Of a DNA stretch of 64,000 nt, positions 10,055 through 18,144 are shown in pieces (position 1 is the first letter of the stretch; every line of letters begins with the position of its first letter). The notes under the pieces were generated by a model, which worked only from the letters and a program-made list of their open reading frames with translations, was not told the origin of the DNA and made no database searches. The stretch is from Maritalea mobilis (lineage in GTDB: Bacteria; Pseudomonadota; Alphaproteobacteria; Rhizobiales; Devosiaceae), in the NCBI RefSeq assembly GCF_004363175.1, contig NZ_SNYR01000004.1, forward strand, positions 88,632 through 152,631. Reading direction: 5' to 3'. The position numbers and the translations under genes were made by a program.

Positions 10055-11440
10055 ATGATCAAAACCATTCACACTCCGCTTATCCGTATGTCCGTCGTAT
10101 TTGGCGTGCTGATGCTGCTGTCGGCTTGGCAATATGAGTTCATTATTACAGCGACTTCAGCCAATGTGATGCTAAATGTCACGATTTTTGCGACATTTTT
10201 CTTTGGTGTGGCGCTTACCTATCGCAACATTCTTCGCCTCAAAAATGAGCAATTGGCCTATCTTGCCATGCGCGAACATTATGAAGATTGCATGATCGAG
10301 AAACGCGGCAATGTGATGGATCCATTGTGGCGCCACTACCGCTGTAAAGAATTGGCTGCAGTTTACCACAAGCCTGAAGTTCTTGGCCCTACCTACCAGC
10401 TCATCACCGAAGAATTGATGAGAAATAAGGACATTAATCTTTCGCCTGCCACCATGCAGACCCTGCTAGATGCAATTGATGCGCGTTTGGCTGATCGGAA
10501 ATCATTGACCCAATATGTTGCTGGCATTCTAGTGCTCCTTGGTCTGATTGGTACTTTCCTTGGTCTTATGGTCACACTGGCATCTGTTGGCGAGATTTTG
10601 GCGGCGATCGATCTAACGGGTGGAGACCCATCAGCAGCCATTCAAAATCTAATGACAAAACTTCAAGTTCCACTCCAAGGCATGGCAACAGGTTTTAGCT
10701 CGTCTTTGTTTGGCTTGGTGACCTCGCTCGTATTGGGTCTGATGGTGCGTTTCTGCTCTATGGCGTTTTCTGAGTTTGTGCAGGATATTGAAGGCTGGAT
10801 GTCCACCATTGTGGAGATTGATGCGGAAAGCAAAGTAAAAGCGGGCACCCCAGCGGCACAAGCAATGATTGAAGAAAAACGTCTAAGCTTGATCATGCGG
10901 ACAGCACGTCTCAGCGCAGCATCTAACACTCGCATTAACGAGAAGCTTTCACGCTTGACCGATGCGATTGAAGATTTGACCTTGGATACGCGTGAGCAGC
11001 GCCAAGCGCTTAATGCGCTTATTATGGTGCAAAAACAAACCAATGAATCTCACCGATTGTTGCATGGTGCTATGCACAAAACCATTGATGCGGTGCACTT
11101 CATTTCAGCCAATCAAAATATGAAAAATGAATTGGTTGAGACGGCTAACAGCTTATCACGACAGCTTGAACTGCGCGATGAGGCCGTAACTGATCAGCTC
11201 AGAAACATTGATCTACAAATTGCCAGCCTCAACCGCAATCACGAGCAGGTGCTGAAGGTTGAGCATGAGATTGATGCACTTGACCCATATGCATTGCTGA
11301 AGGACATCAAAGCAAGCCTAGCGGAAGGCGATATGGAAGGCGTGCGCCACCACATGGCAGAACATGAGGCGCCAGCGGCCCAAAAAAGCGAGTCTGAGCA
11401 GAAGCCAGAACACCGCAAAGCCACAAACGCAGCGCAATAG
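10055..11440 (+). CDS. MotA/TolQ/ExbB-like proton channel protein
   Basis: A 461-residue protein with two N-terminal helices (about 10-30 and 36-56), a cytoplasmic loop, and two long helices at about 150-178 (VLLGLIGTFLGLMVTLASVG) and 205-235 (GMATGFSSSLFGLVTSLVLG). This is the MotA/TolQ/ExbB arrangement, with the characteristic Gly/Ser/Thr-rich TM3 and TM4. After TM4 comes about 220 residues of predicted cytoplasmic helix and coiled coil, longer than TolQ or ExbB. It follows the MotB-like gene after 114 nt and precedes the PilZ gene by 6 nt. The inferred role is a stator-like, ion-motive-force-powered complex with the MotB-like protein. No flagellar or Tol genes are nearby. Confidence 0.8.
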   Translation: MIKTIHTPLIRMSVVFGVLMLLSAWQYEFIITATSANVMLNVTIFATFFFGVALTYRNILRLKNEQLAYLAMREHYEDCMIEKRGNVMDPLWRHYRCKELAAVYHKPEVLGPTYQLITEELMRNKDINLSPATMQTLLDAIDARLADRKSLTQYVAGILVLLGLIGTFLGLMVTLASVGEILAAIDLTGGDPSAAIQNLMTKLQVPLQGMATGFSSSLFGLVTSLVLGLMVRFCSMAFSEFVQDIEGWMSTIVEIDAESKVKAGTPAAQAMIEEKRLSLIMRTARLSAASNTRINEKLSRLTDAIEDLTLDTREQRQALNALIMVQKQTNESHRLLHGAMHKTIDAVHFISANQNMKNELVETANSLSRQLELRDEAVTDQLRNIDLQIASLNRNHEQVLKVEHEIDALDPYALLKDIKASLAEGDMEGVRHHMAEHEAPAAQKSESEQKPEHRKATNAAQ

Positions 11441-11446
11441 GAGATC

Positions 11447-11860
11447 ATGATGAACAACCCTCATGCTCATGAAATGCAGGCCAAGCCAGTCAATGAATTG
11501 GTCGCAAAGCAATCAGAAACGCTGCGGCGACGTATCGATAAAGACCAAGAGAAAAACGCTCACAAGCGAAAATTTCAGCGGCACCCTACATTCGCTGTGG
11601 CAACGTTGATGCTGCTAGACAATTCGCACATTTTTGATGGTGTGGTAACTGAAGTATCATCTGGTGGCGTGAAGTTCCGTCCAGCCTCATCATTCCTGCA
11701 AGAGCGGAATGGAGACCGTGTTGCCGTCAAGATTGATGAAATTCAATCAAGTGGCGTGATCCGTGCTTCTCGGGCAGACGGATACGGCATTCAGCTTTTG
11801 GATAAGCTGTCACCAGAAGAGATGGACCATATTTTGCAAAATTATGGCGTAAAAACCTAG
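11447..11860 (+). CDS. PilZ-domain protein
   Basis: This 137-residue protein has a charged N-terminal tail (1-40), then a PilZ-like beta-barrel. The c-di-GMP binding signature is partly present: RxxxR is RKFQR at 41-45. The second motif, normally (D/N)xSxxG, reads EVSSGG at 69-74, with Glu in place of Asp/Asn. The start is one of two adjacent ATGs (11447, 11450) preceded by GGAG that overlaps the upstream stop. Being last in the exporter/MotB/MotA run, it could make the stator-like pair or the exporter respond to c-di-GMP, as YcgR does for the flagellar motor. That role is inference, and the altered motif leaves ligand binding open. Confidence 0.72.
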   Translation: MMNNPHAHEMQAKPVNELVAKQSETLRRRIDKDQEKNAHKRKFQRHPTFAVATLMLLDNSHIFDGVVTEVSSGGVKFRPASSFLQERNGDRVAVKIDEIQSSGVIRASRADGYGIQLLDKLSPEEMDHILQNYGVKT

Positions 11861-11890
11861 ATTTATCGCTGCCCATTTCAACTTTTAATA

Positions 11891-11919
11891 ACGGGCGGCT
11901 CAACAATGAACGCGCCCGT
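11891..11919. terminator. Convergent-gene hairpin
   Basis: ACGGGCG and CGCCCGT form a 7-bp stem with a 15-nt loop between the convergent PilZ and universal stress protein genes. There is no long T-run, so termination may be weak or Rho-assisted. Confidence 0.5.
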
Positions 11920-11932
11920 CATATTTGAACAT

Positions 11933-12793
11933 TTAATGCACCAACATAATCGCGATTTTGCAGGCCCGGATCATTTCCATGGTGGTGGAGCCGATGAAGA
12001 GCGAGCGCAGGCGTGAGTGGCTGAAAGCCCCCATCACCAGCAATTGATATTCCTGATTATTGGCGAGGTCGGCCAGTGCCTTATCCGCATCGCCGGAAAG
12101 TACTTGCTGTTCTGTGGTCAAGCCCGCCGCTTGCAGCTTTTGCGTTGCGGTGTCGAGCGCGGCCTGCACCTTGTCAGAAGGTTTGCCCACATAAGCCAGC
12201 GTGACATCAAGACCCTGATAGAGGGGCGATGTCGCCACCAATTCAACAGCTTTGAGCGACGAAGCGCCGCCGTCAAATGCCACCAACACTTTCTTCACCG
12301 GGGTGAAAGAGCGGTTGGCCACAAATACTGGCTTATGGCTGGCGCGGATAACGCGCTCAAGGTTGGAACCCAAATGGCCGGTGGCCAATTTGTGTGCTTC
12401 GCCACGTTTGCCCACCACGATCACATCGCCGGTTTCTTCCTTGGCCGCGATGGTTTCCACCAGATCGCCTTGGCGCAATCGGGTTTGCACCTCAATGTCG
12501 CCATCGCCCTGAATGATGGTCTTTGCATCTTCCAAAATGGCACGGCCATGCTCTTGTGCAAGCTTTGAACGCTCCATATCCAACGCACTCAATTTGTCGA
12601 GCAATTGGGTGCGCGCACCAAGCACAATGGCACCGCTTAGATCATCACTATCGGCCGCATTGCGGCGGCCCATAATGTGATAGACCTTCACTTTAGATTG
12701 GGTGCGTTGCGCCATCCAGGCGGCGTAATGGCAGACGCTTTCTGAGTAAGCAGATCCGTCAACCAAGGCTAAAATCGTTTGGCTTTGCATCAT
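11933..12793 (-). CDS. Universal stress protein, tandem UspA domains
   Basis: 286 residues make up two UspA-like alpha/beta domains (about 5-145 and 150-286). Each ends in a nucleotide-binding loop: VVGKRGEAHKLATGHLGS in the first and VMGAFSHSRLRSLFIGSTT in the second, approximating Gx2Gx9G(S/T). AAGGAG precedes the double ATG. It starts 9 nt downstream of the SulP stop, so the pair is an operon. Tandem Usp proteins next to SulP transporters are common in proteobacteria; regulation of the transporter by the Usp is a plausible but unproved idea. Confidence 0.88.
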   Translation of the reverse strand: MMQSQTILALVDGSAYSESVCHYAAWMAQRTQSKVKVYHIMGRRNAADSDDLSGAIVLGARTQLLDKLSALDMERSKLAQEHGRAILEDAKTIIQGDGDIEVQTRLRQGDLVETIAAKEETGDVIVVGKRGEAHKLATGHLGSNLERVIRASHKPVFVANRSFTPVKKVLVAFDGGASSLKAVELVATSPLYQGLDVTLAYVGKPSDKVQAALDTATQKLQAAGLTTEQQVLSGDADKALADLANNQEYQLLVMGAFSHSRLRSLFIGSTTMEMIRACKIAIMLVH

Positions 12794-12802
12794 TACGCTC
12801 CT

Positions 12803-14293
12803 TTAATGGCCCATCAATTTATCAAGGGCGCCGGGTTTGTCGTGAATGGCGAGCTTGTCGACAATGGTTTCAGAGGCTTTGTTCAGCCCCACAATGTCCA
12901 CTTCTGCCCCGTCACGACGGAACTTTAGCACCGCCATGTCCAATGCGGCCACAGACGAAATGTCCCAGATATGGGCACGGCTCACATCAATGGTGACCTT
13001 TTCAGGTGCTTCTTTGAAGTCAAAGCTTTTCATAAAGTCTTCGCTCGATGCAAAGAACAACTGGCCTTCAACAACATAAGTCCGGTGGCTGCCATCTTCG
13101 TTGATCTCTGTGCGCACGCGGAACAATTGAGAAATTTTCCACGCAAAGAAAATGCCAGAGAGCAGCACGCCCACCAGCACGCCAATGGCGAGATTGTGGG
13201 TGTAGATCACGAAAAACACCGTGGCCACCATCACGATGGACGATGATTTGGGATGCTCTTTCAAATTCTTGATGGAGGACCAAGAAAAAGTCCCGATCGA
13301 GACCATGATCATGATCGCCACAAGCGCAGCCATAGGAATGATGGATACGATATCATCAAGGATCACCACCATGATCAACAACACAGTGCCAGCAATAAAG
13401 GCAGATAAGCGCCCGCGGCCACCCGATTTCACGTTGATGATGGATTGGCCAATCATGGCACAGCCTGCCATGCCGCCAATAAAGCCAGTGGCCGTGTTGG
13501 CGATGCCCTGGCCAATACATTCCTGATTGCGATCTGAATTGGTGTCGGTCAAATCATCCACGATTTGCTGGGTCATCAAGCTTTCCAGCAACCCCACAAC
13601 AGCAACGCCCAAAGAATATGGGAAAACAATCTGCAAGGTTTCAAAATTCAACGGAATGTTCGGGATCAAAAATACAGGTAGCGTATCGGGCAACTCGCCC
13701 ATATCGCCTACGGTGCGCACGTCAAGGCCCAGCACCACGGTCAAAATGGTCAAGATGATGATGGTGACCAATGGAGATGGCACCGCTTTGGTGAGGCGGG
13801 GGAATAGATAAATAATCGCCAAGCCCAGCGCGACCAAGCCATAAGTCAATGGCGGCACCTTGCTTGGGTCCAGCTCCGGCAATTGCGCCATGAAAATCAA
13901 GATGGCCAGCGCGTTCACAAATCCGGTCATTACCGATTTGGACACAAAGCGCATCACATAACCGAGGCGCAAAAAGCCGGCTGCAATTTGTAGCAAACCA
14001 GCCAACACAGTGGCGGCAAGCAAATATTGCAAACCATGGTCTTTCACCAGGGTCACCATCAACACGGCGGTGGCCGCGGTCGCGGCAGAGATCATGCCGG
14101 GGCGACCACCCACAAAAGCGATGATCACCGCAATGGAGAAACTGGCGTAAAGACCGACCTTTGGGTCAACACCTGCGATAATGGAAAAGGCAATAGCTTC
14201 AGGAATAAGGGCAAGGGCCACCACAATACCTGAAAGGAGATCGCCACGAATGTTGCCGAACCATTGCTGGCGATATTGAGAGAGAGTCAACAT
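12803..14293 (-). CDS. SulP-family anion transporter with STAS domain
   Basis: This 496-residue inner-membrane protein opens with the SulP signature region ([20 protein letters not shown], about 18-37) and has about 12 hydrophobic segments to residue 395. A cytoplasmic STAS domain (about 410-496) contains the [18 protein letters not shown] core. SulP members carry sulfate, bicarbonate or other anions, often with sodium or protons. The substrate here cannot be read from sequence. It is shorter than plant and animal SLC26 proteins but normal for bacterial SulP. It is followed by the Usp gene and preceded by a structured leader (see the separate entry). Confidence 0.88.
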   Translation of the reverse strand: MLTLSQYRQQWFGNIRGDLLSGIVVALALIPEAIAFSIIAGVDPKVGLYASFSIAVIIAFVGGRPGMISAATAATAVLMVTLVKDHGLQYLLAATVLAGLLQIAAGFLRLGYVMRFVSKSVMTGFVNALAILIFMAQLPELDPSKVPPLTYGLVALGLAIIYLFPRLTKAVPSPLVTIIILTILTVVLGLDVRTVGDMGELPDTLPVFLIPNIPLNFETLQIVFPYSLGVAVVGLLESLMTQQIVDDLTDTNSDRNQECIGQGIANTATGFIGGMAGCAMIGQSIINVKSGGRGRLSAFIAGTVLLIMVVILDDIVSIIPMAALVAIMIMVSIGTFSWSSIKNLKEHPKSSSIVMVATVFFVIYTHNLAIGVLVGVLLSGIFFAWKISQLFRVRTEINEDGSHRTYVVEGQLFFASSEDFMKSFDFKEAPEKVTIDVSRAHIWDISSVAALDMAVLKFRRDGAEVDIVGLNKASETIVDKLAIHDKPGALDKLMGH

Positions 14294-14361
14294 AATGATT
14301 TTGTACCCATAAGCGTTGTGCTTATTTGTGTTTGGAGTTCTTTATTCTGATTATCCAGCGG

Positions 14362-14400
14362 ATCGGCGGCTGGAAGAGCCACCCTGGCATCTCACCAAGG
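14362..14400 (-). other. Possible structured leader of the SulP-usp operon
   Basis: On the minus strand, upstream of the SulP start, two consecutive hairpins can be drawn. One is CCTTGG/CCAGGG with a 7-nt loop (14400-14382), followed one base later by GGCT/AGCC with a 5-nt loop (14380-14368). About 75 nt separate them from the start codon. No T-run follows, so a simple terminator of the DeoR-type gene is not obvious. A cis-regulatory RNA is a guess. Confidence 0.3.
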
Positions 14401-14489
14401 TCCAAATGGTTGCGCTCGTTATATTGGTTTGAAGCTAATCGTCAATCCATTGCCGGATTTATCTGACCTAGATTTCAAAAATATGTCGC

Positions 14490-15269
14490 TTAAACCGCGA
14501 TCAATTTTGTGCCTTGGTCGGCGCAGCGTTTCATGGCGGTTGGCGACAAGGTGCCAGTGTGCACCACAATATCATAGTCCGCTAAGTGTCCGTCGCAGCA
14601 GGTGGCGGCGCGGCCGATTTTTGTGCTGTCCAACACCAGAATGCGCTGTTTGGCACAATTGGCGATGGCGTGGCGCGCGCGCACTTCATCCTGATTAAAG
14701 TCGAGTATGGCACCATCTTCCGCCAGGCCGCCAATGCTGAAAATGGCAATGTCGACAGTATATTTCGCAAAAAACTCAATTGCTTCCGCGCCGATAAAAT
14801 CCAAATCGCGCAACCGCACTTTGCCGCCAGCCATGGTGATGGTGACGGATGGGTTTGCCCGCAGGGCCAAAACAGCATGGATATTGTTGGTGGCCACAAA
14901 CAGATTTTGTTTGTTGATCAGGGCGCGGGCCACCTCTTCGGCGGTGGTACCGGTGCCAATGGCAAGACTTGCGCCTTCAGGCACAAGTTCAGCCACTTTC
15001 GCAGCGATCCGGCATTTATCATCTTGCGCTAAGCTAGTGCGGGGCAAATAGCCGATATTTTCTGCCGGGGTGCTGAGGCTGGCATTGCCGTGGCGGCGTT
15101 TGATCAGTTGCAACTCGTCAAGCTCACGCAAATCCGTGCGTACCGTTTGCACGGTGACGTTTAAAAAATCGGCCAGTTGCCCGGCAGACAGTTCGCCATA
15201 GCGTGACAAAAGGTCGACAATTTGGTCTCGCCGTCGGGCTTTTTCCTGCGCGCGCACTTTTGATCTCAT
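14490..15269 (-). CDS. DeoR/GlpR-family transcriptional regulator
   Basis: The 259-residue protein has an N-terminal winged helix (RRRDQIVDLLSRYGELSAGQ, then VTVQTVRTDLRELDE) and a DeoR C-terminal effector domain with the IGTGTT phosphate-binding loop. The reading frame extends to a TTG at 15287. That extension would read through a 14-bp palindrome also found before the divergent operon, so I prefer the ATG at 15269. DeoR members usually repress and are released by phosphorylated sugars or related phospho-compounds. It is divergent from the importer/phosphatase operon starting at 15467, its likely target. Confidence 0.85.
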   Translation of the reverse strand: MRSKVRAQEKARRRDQIVDLLSRYGELSAGQLADFLNVTVQTVRTDLRELDELQLIKRRHGNASLSTPAENIGYLPRTSLAQDDKCRIAAKVAELVPEGASLAIGTGTTAEEVARALINKQNLFVATNNIHAVLALRANPSVTITMAGGKVRLRDLDFIGAEAIEFFAKYTVDIAIFSIGGLAEDGAILDFNQDEVRARHAIANCAKQRILVLDSTKIGRAATCCDGHLADYDIVVHTGTLSPTAMKRCADQGTKLIAV

Positions 15270-15283
15270 ATTTTCGTTCGAAA
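15270..15283. promoter_or_regulatory. Operator-like palindrome, copy 1
   Basis: ATTTTCGTTCGAAA, with TTTCG-TT-CGAAA arms, directly abuts the preferred start codon of the DeoR-type gene. An identical 14-mer lies at 15433-15446. TTTCG half-sites are typical of GlpR-class operators. The location suits autorepression. Confidence 0.65.
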
Positions 15284-15369
15284 ACAAGTTTGGTCAGTTC
15301 AAAGGTAAATCCAGCGTCATATGAGCGCAACCATAAAATTATTCCTTTGAGAAAATAAAGAAATCAAAC

Positions 15370-15391
15370 TGTCATTTAGCTGTCATTTAGC
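15370..15391 (+). repeat. Tandem 11-bp direct repeat
   Basis: Two exact head-to-tail copies of TGTCATTTAGC (15370-15380, 15381-15391) lie in the DeoR/importer intergenic region. The first copy begins with TGTCAT, 17 nt after TTGAGA (15347-15352), so it could be part of a weak promoter for the importer operon. A second regulator site is another possibility. Confidence 0.4.
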
Positions 15392-15432
15392 GTGGGTAAA
15401 GCCATGTGCGTCGTCTTCGAACACCGCCTCTA

Positions 15433-15446
15433 ATTTTCGTTCGAAA
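15433..15446. promoter_or_regulatory. Operator-like palindrome, copy 2
   Basis: An exact copy of ATTTTCGTTCGAAA lies 20 nt before the binding-protein start codon. Binding here would block transcription or initiation of the operon. The matching copy at 15270-15283 points to the divergently encoded DeoR-type protein as the ligand. Confidence 0.65.
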
Positions 15447-15466
15447 GTTAAAAACTGGAGATTATG

Positions 15467-16438
15467 ATGAAAACCTTCCTATATGCAGCCTCTTTTGCGC
15501 TTGTGGCCCCAATGGTCGCTCAGGCAGAAACTCTCACCCTTTACACATCGCAGCCAAATGCTGATGCACAGCAAACTGTTGATGCGTTTAAAGCGGCACA
15601 TCCCGGCATCGAAGTTGAGTGGGTGCGCGATGGCACCACCAAATTGATGGCGCGCCTTTATGCTGAAATTGAAGCGGGTAACCCACAGCCAGACGTTTTG
15701 TTGATTGCGGACACAGTAACCCTTGAGGGCATGGCGCAAGAAGGCTTGTTGCAGGCTTATCAATCAAGCGAAGCGGCCGCCTATGACGAAGCGTTGTTTA
15801 GCGCTGGTGGCTATTATTATTCCACCAAACTGATCACCACAGGCATCGTATACAATACGGGCGCTGACAAAGTGCCAACCGCTTGGGCCGATTTGGCGGC
15901 TGACGATATGAAGGGTTTGGTGGCGATGCCATCACCGCTTTATTCAGGTGCGGCATTGATCCATTTGGCCGCGCTCACAGCCAATGAAGAACTGGGTTGG
16001 GATTATTACGAAAAGTTGGCGGCCAATGAAGCCCGTGCAGAAGGCGGCAATGGTGGCACATTTAAAGCTGTTGCCTCTGGCGAAAAGCCATATGGCGTGG
16101 TTGTCGACTTTTTGGCCATCCGCAACAAGGCAGACGGTTCACCAGTGGATTTCGTATTCCCTGAAGAAGGCGTAACCTATGTAACAGAGCCAGTGGCTAT
16201 TTTGGAAAGCGCCAAAAATGTGGATGCGGCGCAAAAGTTCGTCGACTTTGTGTTGAGCCAAGAAGGCCAAGAATTGGTGCTGGATATGGGTTACATCCCT
16301 GCCCGCAACGACATGGCTGTGCCTGCTGGTTTCCCAAGCCGTGACGAGATCAAATTGATGGCATTTGATCCAGCCGACGCATTGAAAAATGCGGAGAGCA
16401 ACAAAGAAAAATTCGCAGAAACTTTCGGTGTGAAATGA
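15467..16438 (+). CDS. ABC importer periplasmic binding protein, AfuA/PhnS type
   Basis: 323 residues with a signal peptide (MKTFLYAASFALVAPMVAQA) followed by ETLTLYTSQPNAD. The start of the mature protein and the RNKADGSPVDFVFPEEG segment are typical of the iron(III)/phosphonate/hexose-phosphate class of type 2 binding proteins. Some members (AfuA, PhnS) bind phosphorylated sugars or phosphonates rather than iron, and the Tyr-rich iron site is not evident here. ATGs lie at 15464 and 15467; GGAG at 15457-15460 is better spaced for 15467. Its stop overlaps the permease start by 4 nt (ATGA). Given three downstream phosphatase/hydrolase genes, a phosphate-ester ligand is inferred. Confidence 0.85.
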   Translation: MKTFLYAASFALVAPMVAQAETLTLYTSQPNADAQQTVDAFKAAHPGIEVEWVRDGTTKLMARLYAEIEAGNPQPDVLLIADTVTLEGMAQEGLLQAYQSSEAAAYDEALFSAGGYYYSTKLITTGIVYNTGADKVPTAWADLAADDMKGLVAMPSPLYSGAALIHLAALTANEELGWDYYEKLAANEARAEGGNGGTFKAVASGEKPYGVVVDFLAIRNKADGSPVDFVFPEEGVTYVTEPVAILESAKNVDAAQKFVDFVLSQEGQELVLDMGYIPARNDMAVPAGFPSRDEIKLMAFDPADALKNAESNKEKFAETFGVK

Positions 16439-18144
16439 CCGCAATTTTTGCGTCACATACAAAGGGTAGCCGGTTCGAGGATCGGCTGCTCCCTCTTGTT
16501 TTACTGCCCCTAATTCTGTTGATCCTTGCGCCGGTCGCCCGGCTGCTGCTGGAGGCGTTTGATGGCCCATCTGGTTGGGGGCTGTCTCACTTCGCCAAAA
16601 TTTTCGCAGCGGAAAGCACGCAAACGGCTTTGTGGCATTCCTTGTTCACGGCTGGTGTGGGCACATTGATTTCTATCGTTTTGGGCAGCCTTTTTGCCTT
16701 CGTGGTGGCGCTCACCGATTTGCGCGGTAAAGCAGCATTGGTGTTTTGCTTGATGATCCCCATGATGATCCCGCCGCAGATCACCGCGCTGGCCTGGACG
16801 CAAATGATGGGCCCTTCTTCTGTTTTATTAAAAAGCGTTGGCCTTGCGCCGCCCTTGGGCGCGCCGCAGCCGCTTTATTCTGACTGGGGCATCGCCCTTT
16901 TGTTGGGCATCCAACATACCTCGATTATTTTCCTCACCCTGCGCGCTGGCTTGCGGATGATCCCGGCTGAAGCCGTTGAAGCGGCGCGCATTTCTGGCGC
17001 AAAAGGTTTGCGCGTTTGGTGGCAAATTATTGTGCCACTAAGCCTACCCAGCTTGGCGGCTGGCACGGCAATGGCCTTCGTCACCGCTTTGGGCAATTTT
17101 GGTATTCCCGCCATGCTGGGCATCCCGGCACGCTATTCCACATTGCCCACATTGATCTATCAACGCTTGGCAGGTCTCGGCCCTTCCGTTCTTTCCGAAG
17201 TGGCGGTTTTGGCTGTGATTATCGGCGCAATCGCTCTCGTTGGCGTTTTGGCCCACAAATTGCTGTTGAAGCGGAAAGCCTACGGCTTGGTCGGCACCTC
17301 CTCGCGCCCTTTGTCTATTTCCCTTGGCAAATGGCGCTTCCTCACCGAGTTGGGCCTATGGTTGATCATTTTTTGCATTTTGGTTTTACCGCTGATTGCA
17401 TTGGTGATGACCTCTTTGGTGCCTGCTTATGGTGTGCCGCTTACGCTGGAGACATTGAGCTTTAAGGGCTGGCACGAAGCGTTGTTCCGTCAGCCCGTCA
17501 CCATGCGCGCTTTCAGCAACTCATTTATGCTGGCTGCGGGGGCTGCCATTGTGTTGATGACGTTGTGTTTGCCACTAGCATGGATGATGCAGCGGCGGCC
17601 TTCGCAATTGACGCGTTTTATCGATTCAATTGTGGATCTGCCTTATGCCTTGCCCGGTGTTGTGCTGGCCATCGCCTGCATCCTCACCTTCATCAATCTG
17701 CCCTTCACCGACTGGAGTCTATACGGCACCATTTGGATCATCTTTATCGCCTATTTGGCGCGGTTTATGACCGTGATGTTGCGGCCCATTCAATCCAGCC
17801 TGTCGCAGCTTGATCCCACCATGGAAGAAGCAGCGCAAGCGGTGGGGGCAAGGCTGTTTAAGCGGTTGCGCACTGTGTTGCTGCCTTTGGTGGCGCCGAG
17901 TGCGGCGGCAGGGGCAATCCTTGTGTTTCTAACTGCCTTTAATGAGCTCACTGTGTCGGCGCTTTTATGGTCCTCCGGCACTGAAACGCTCGGCGTGGTG
18001 ATTTTTAATTTGGACGATAGTGGCGAAACCGTCATGGCCTCTGCTGTTTCAGTGGCCGTGGTGGCGGTGGTGATCGCGCTGATGGGGGGCATTCAATTGC
18101 TGGCCCAAAGACTGCCTAAAGGAGTTGTGCCATGGCAGAATTAA
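16435..18144 (+). CDS. Fused double ABC importer permease
   Basis: This 569-residue protein carries two complete binding-protein-dependent permease domains in one chain (about 1-285 and 300-569), each with about six helices. EAA loops are seen at EAVEAARISGAKGLRVWWQI and EEAAQAVGARLFKRLRTVLL. Such fusions are usual in the FbpB/AfuB/PhnU-type group. It overlaps the binding-protein gene by 4 nt and the ATPase gene by 13 nt, so translational coupling is likely. Confidence 0.88.
   Translation: MTAIFASHTKGSRFEDRLLPLVLLPLILLILAPVARLLLEAFDGPSGWGLSHFAKIFAAESTQTALWHSLFTAGVGTLISIVLGSLFAFVVALTDLRGKAALVFCLMIPMMIPPQITALAWTQMMGPSSVLLKSVGLAPPLGAPQPLYSDWGIALLLGIQHTSIIFLTLRAGLRMIPAEAVEAARISGAKGLRVWWQIIVPLSLPSLAAGTAMAFVTALGNFGIPAMLGIPARYSTLPTLIYQRLAGLGPSVLSEVAVLAVIIGAIALVGVLAHKLLLKRKAYGLVGTSSRPLSISLGKWRFLTELGLWLIIFCILVLPLIALVMTSLVPAYGVPLTLETLSFKGWHEALFRQPVTMRAFSNSFMLAAGAAIVLMTLCLPLAWMMQRRPSQLTRFIDSIVDLPYALPGVVLAIACILTFINLPFTDWSLYGTIWIIFIAYLARFMTVMLRPIQSSLSQLDPTMEEAAQAVGARLFKRLRTVLLPLVAPSAAAGAILVFLTAFNELTVSALLWSSGTETLGVVIFNLDDSGETVMASAVSVAVVAVVIALMGGIQLLAQRLPKGVVPWQN

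Noticed and set aside
6908..11860. Zorya-type anti-phage defence (MotA/MotB-like pair)
   Set aside because: No ZorC, ZorD or ZorE helicase/nuclease gene is present. The pair is joined to a secretion exporter and PilZ gene instead.
15270..15287. TTG start for the DeoR-type regulator
   Set aside because: The six extra codons are the operator-like palindrome itself, duplicated before the divergent operon.
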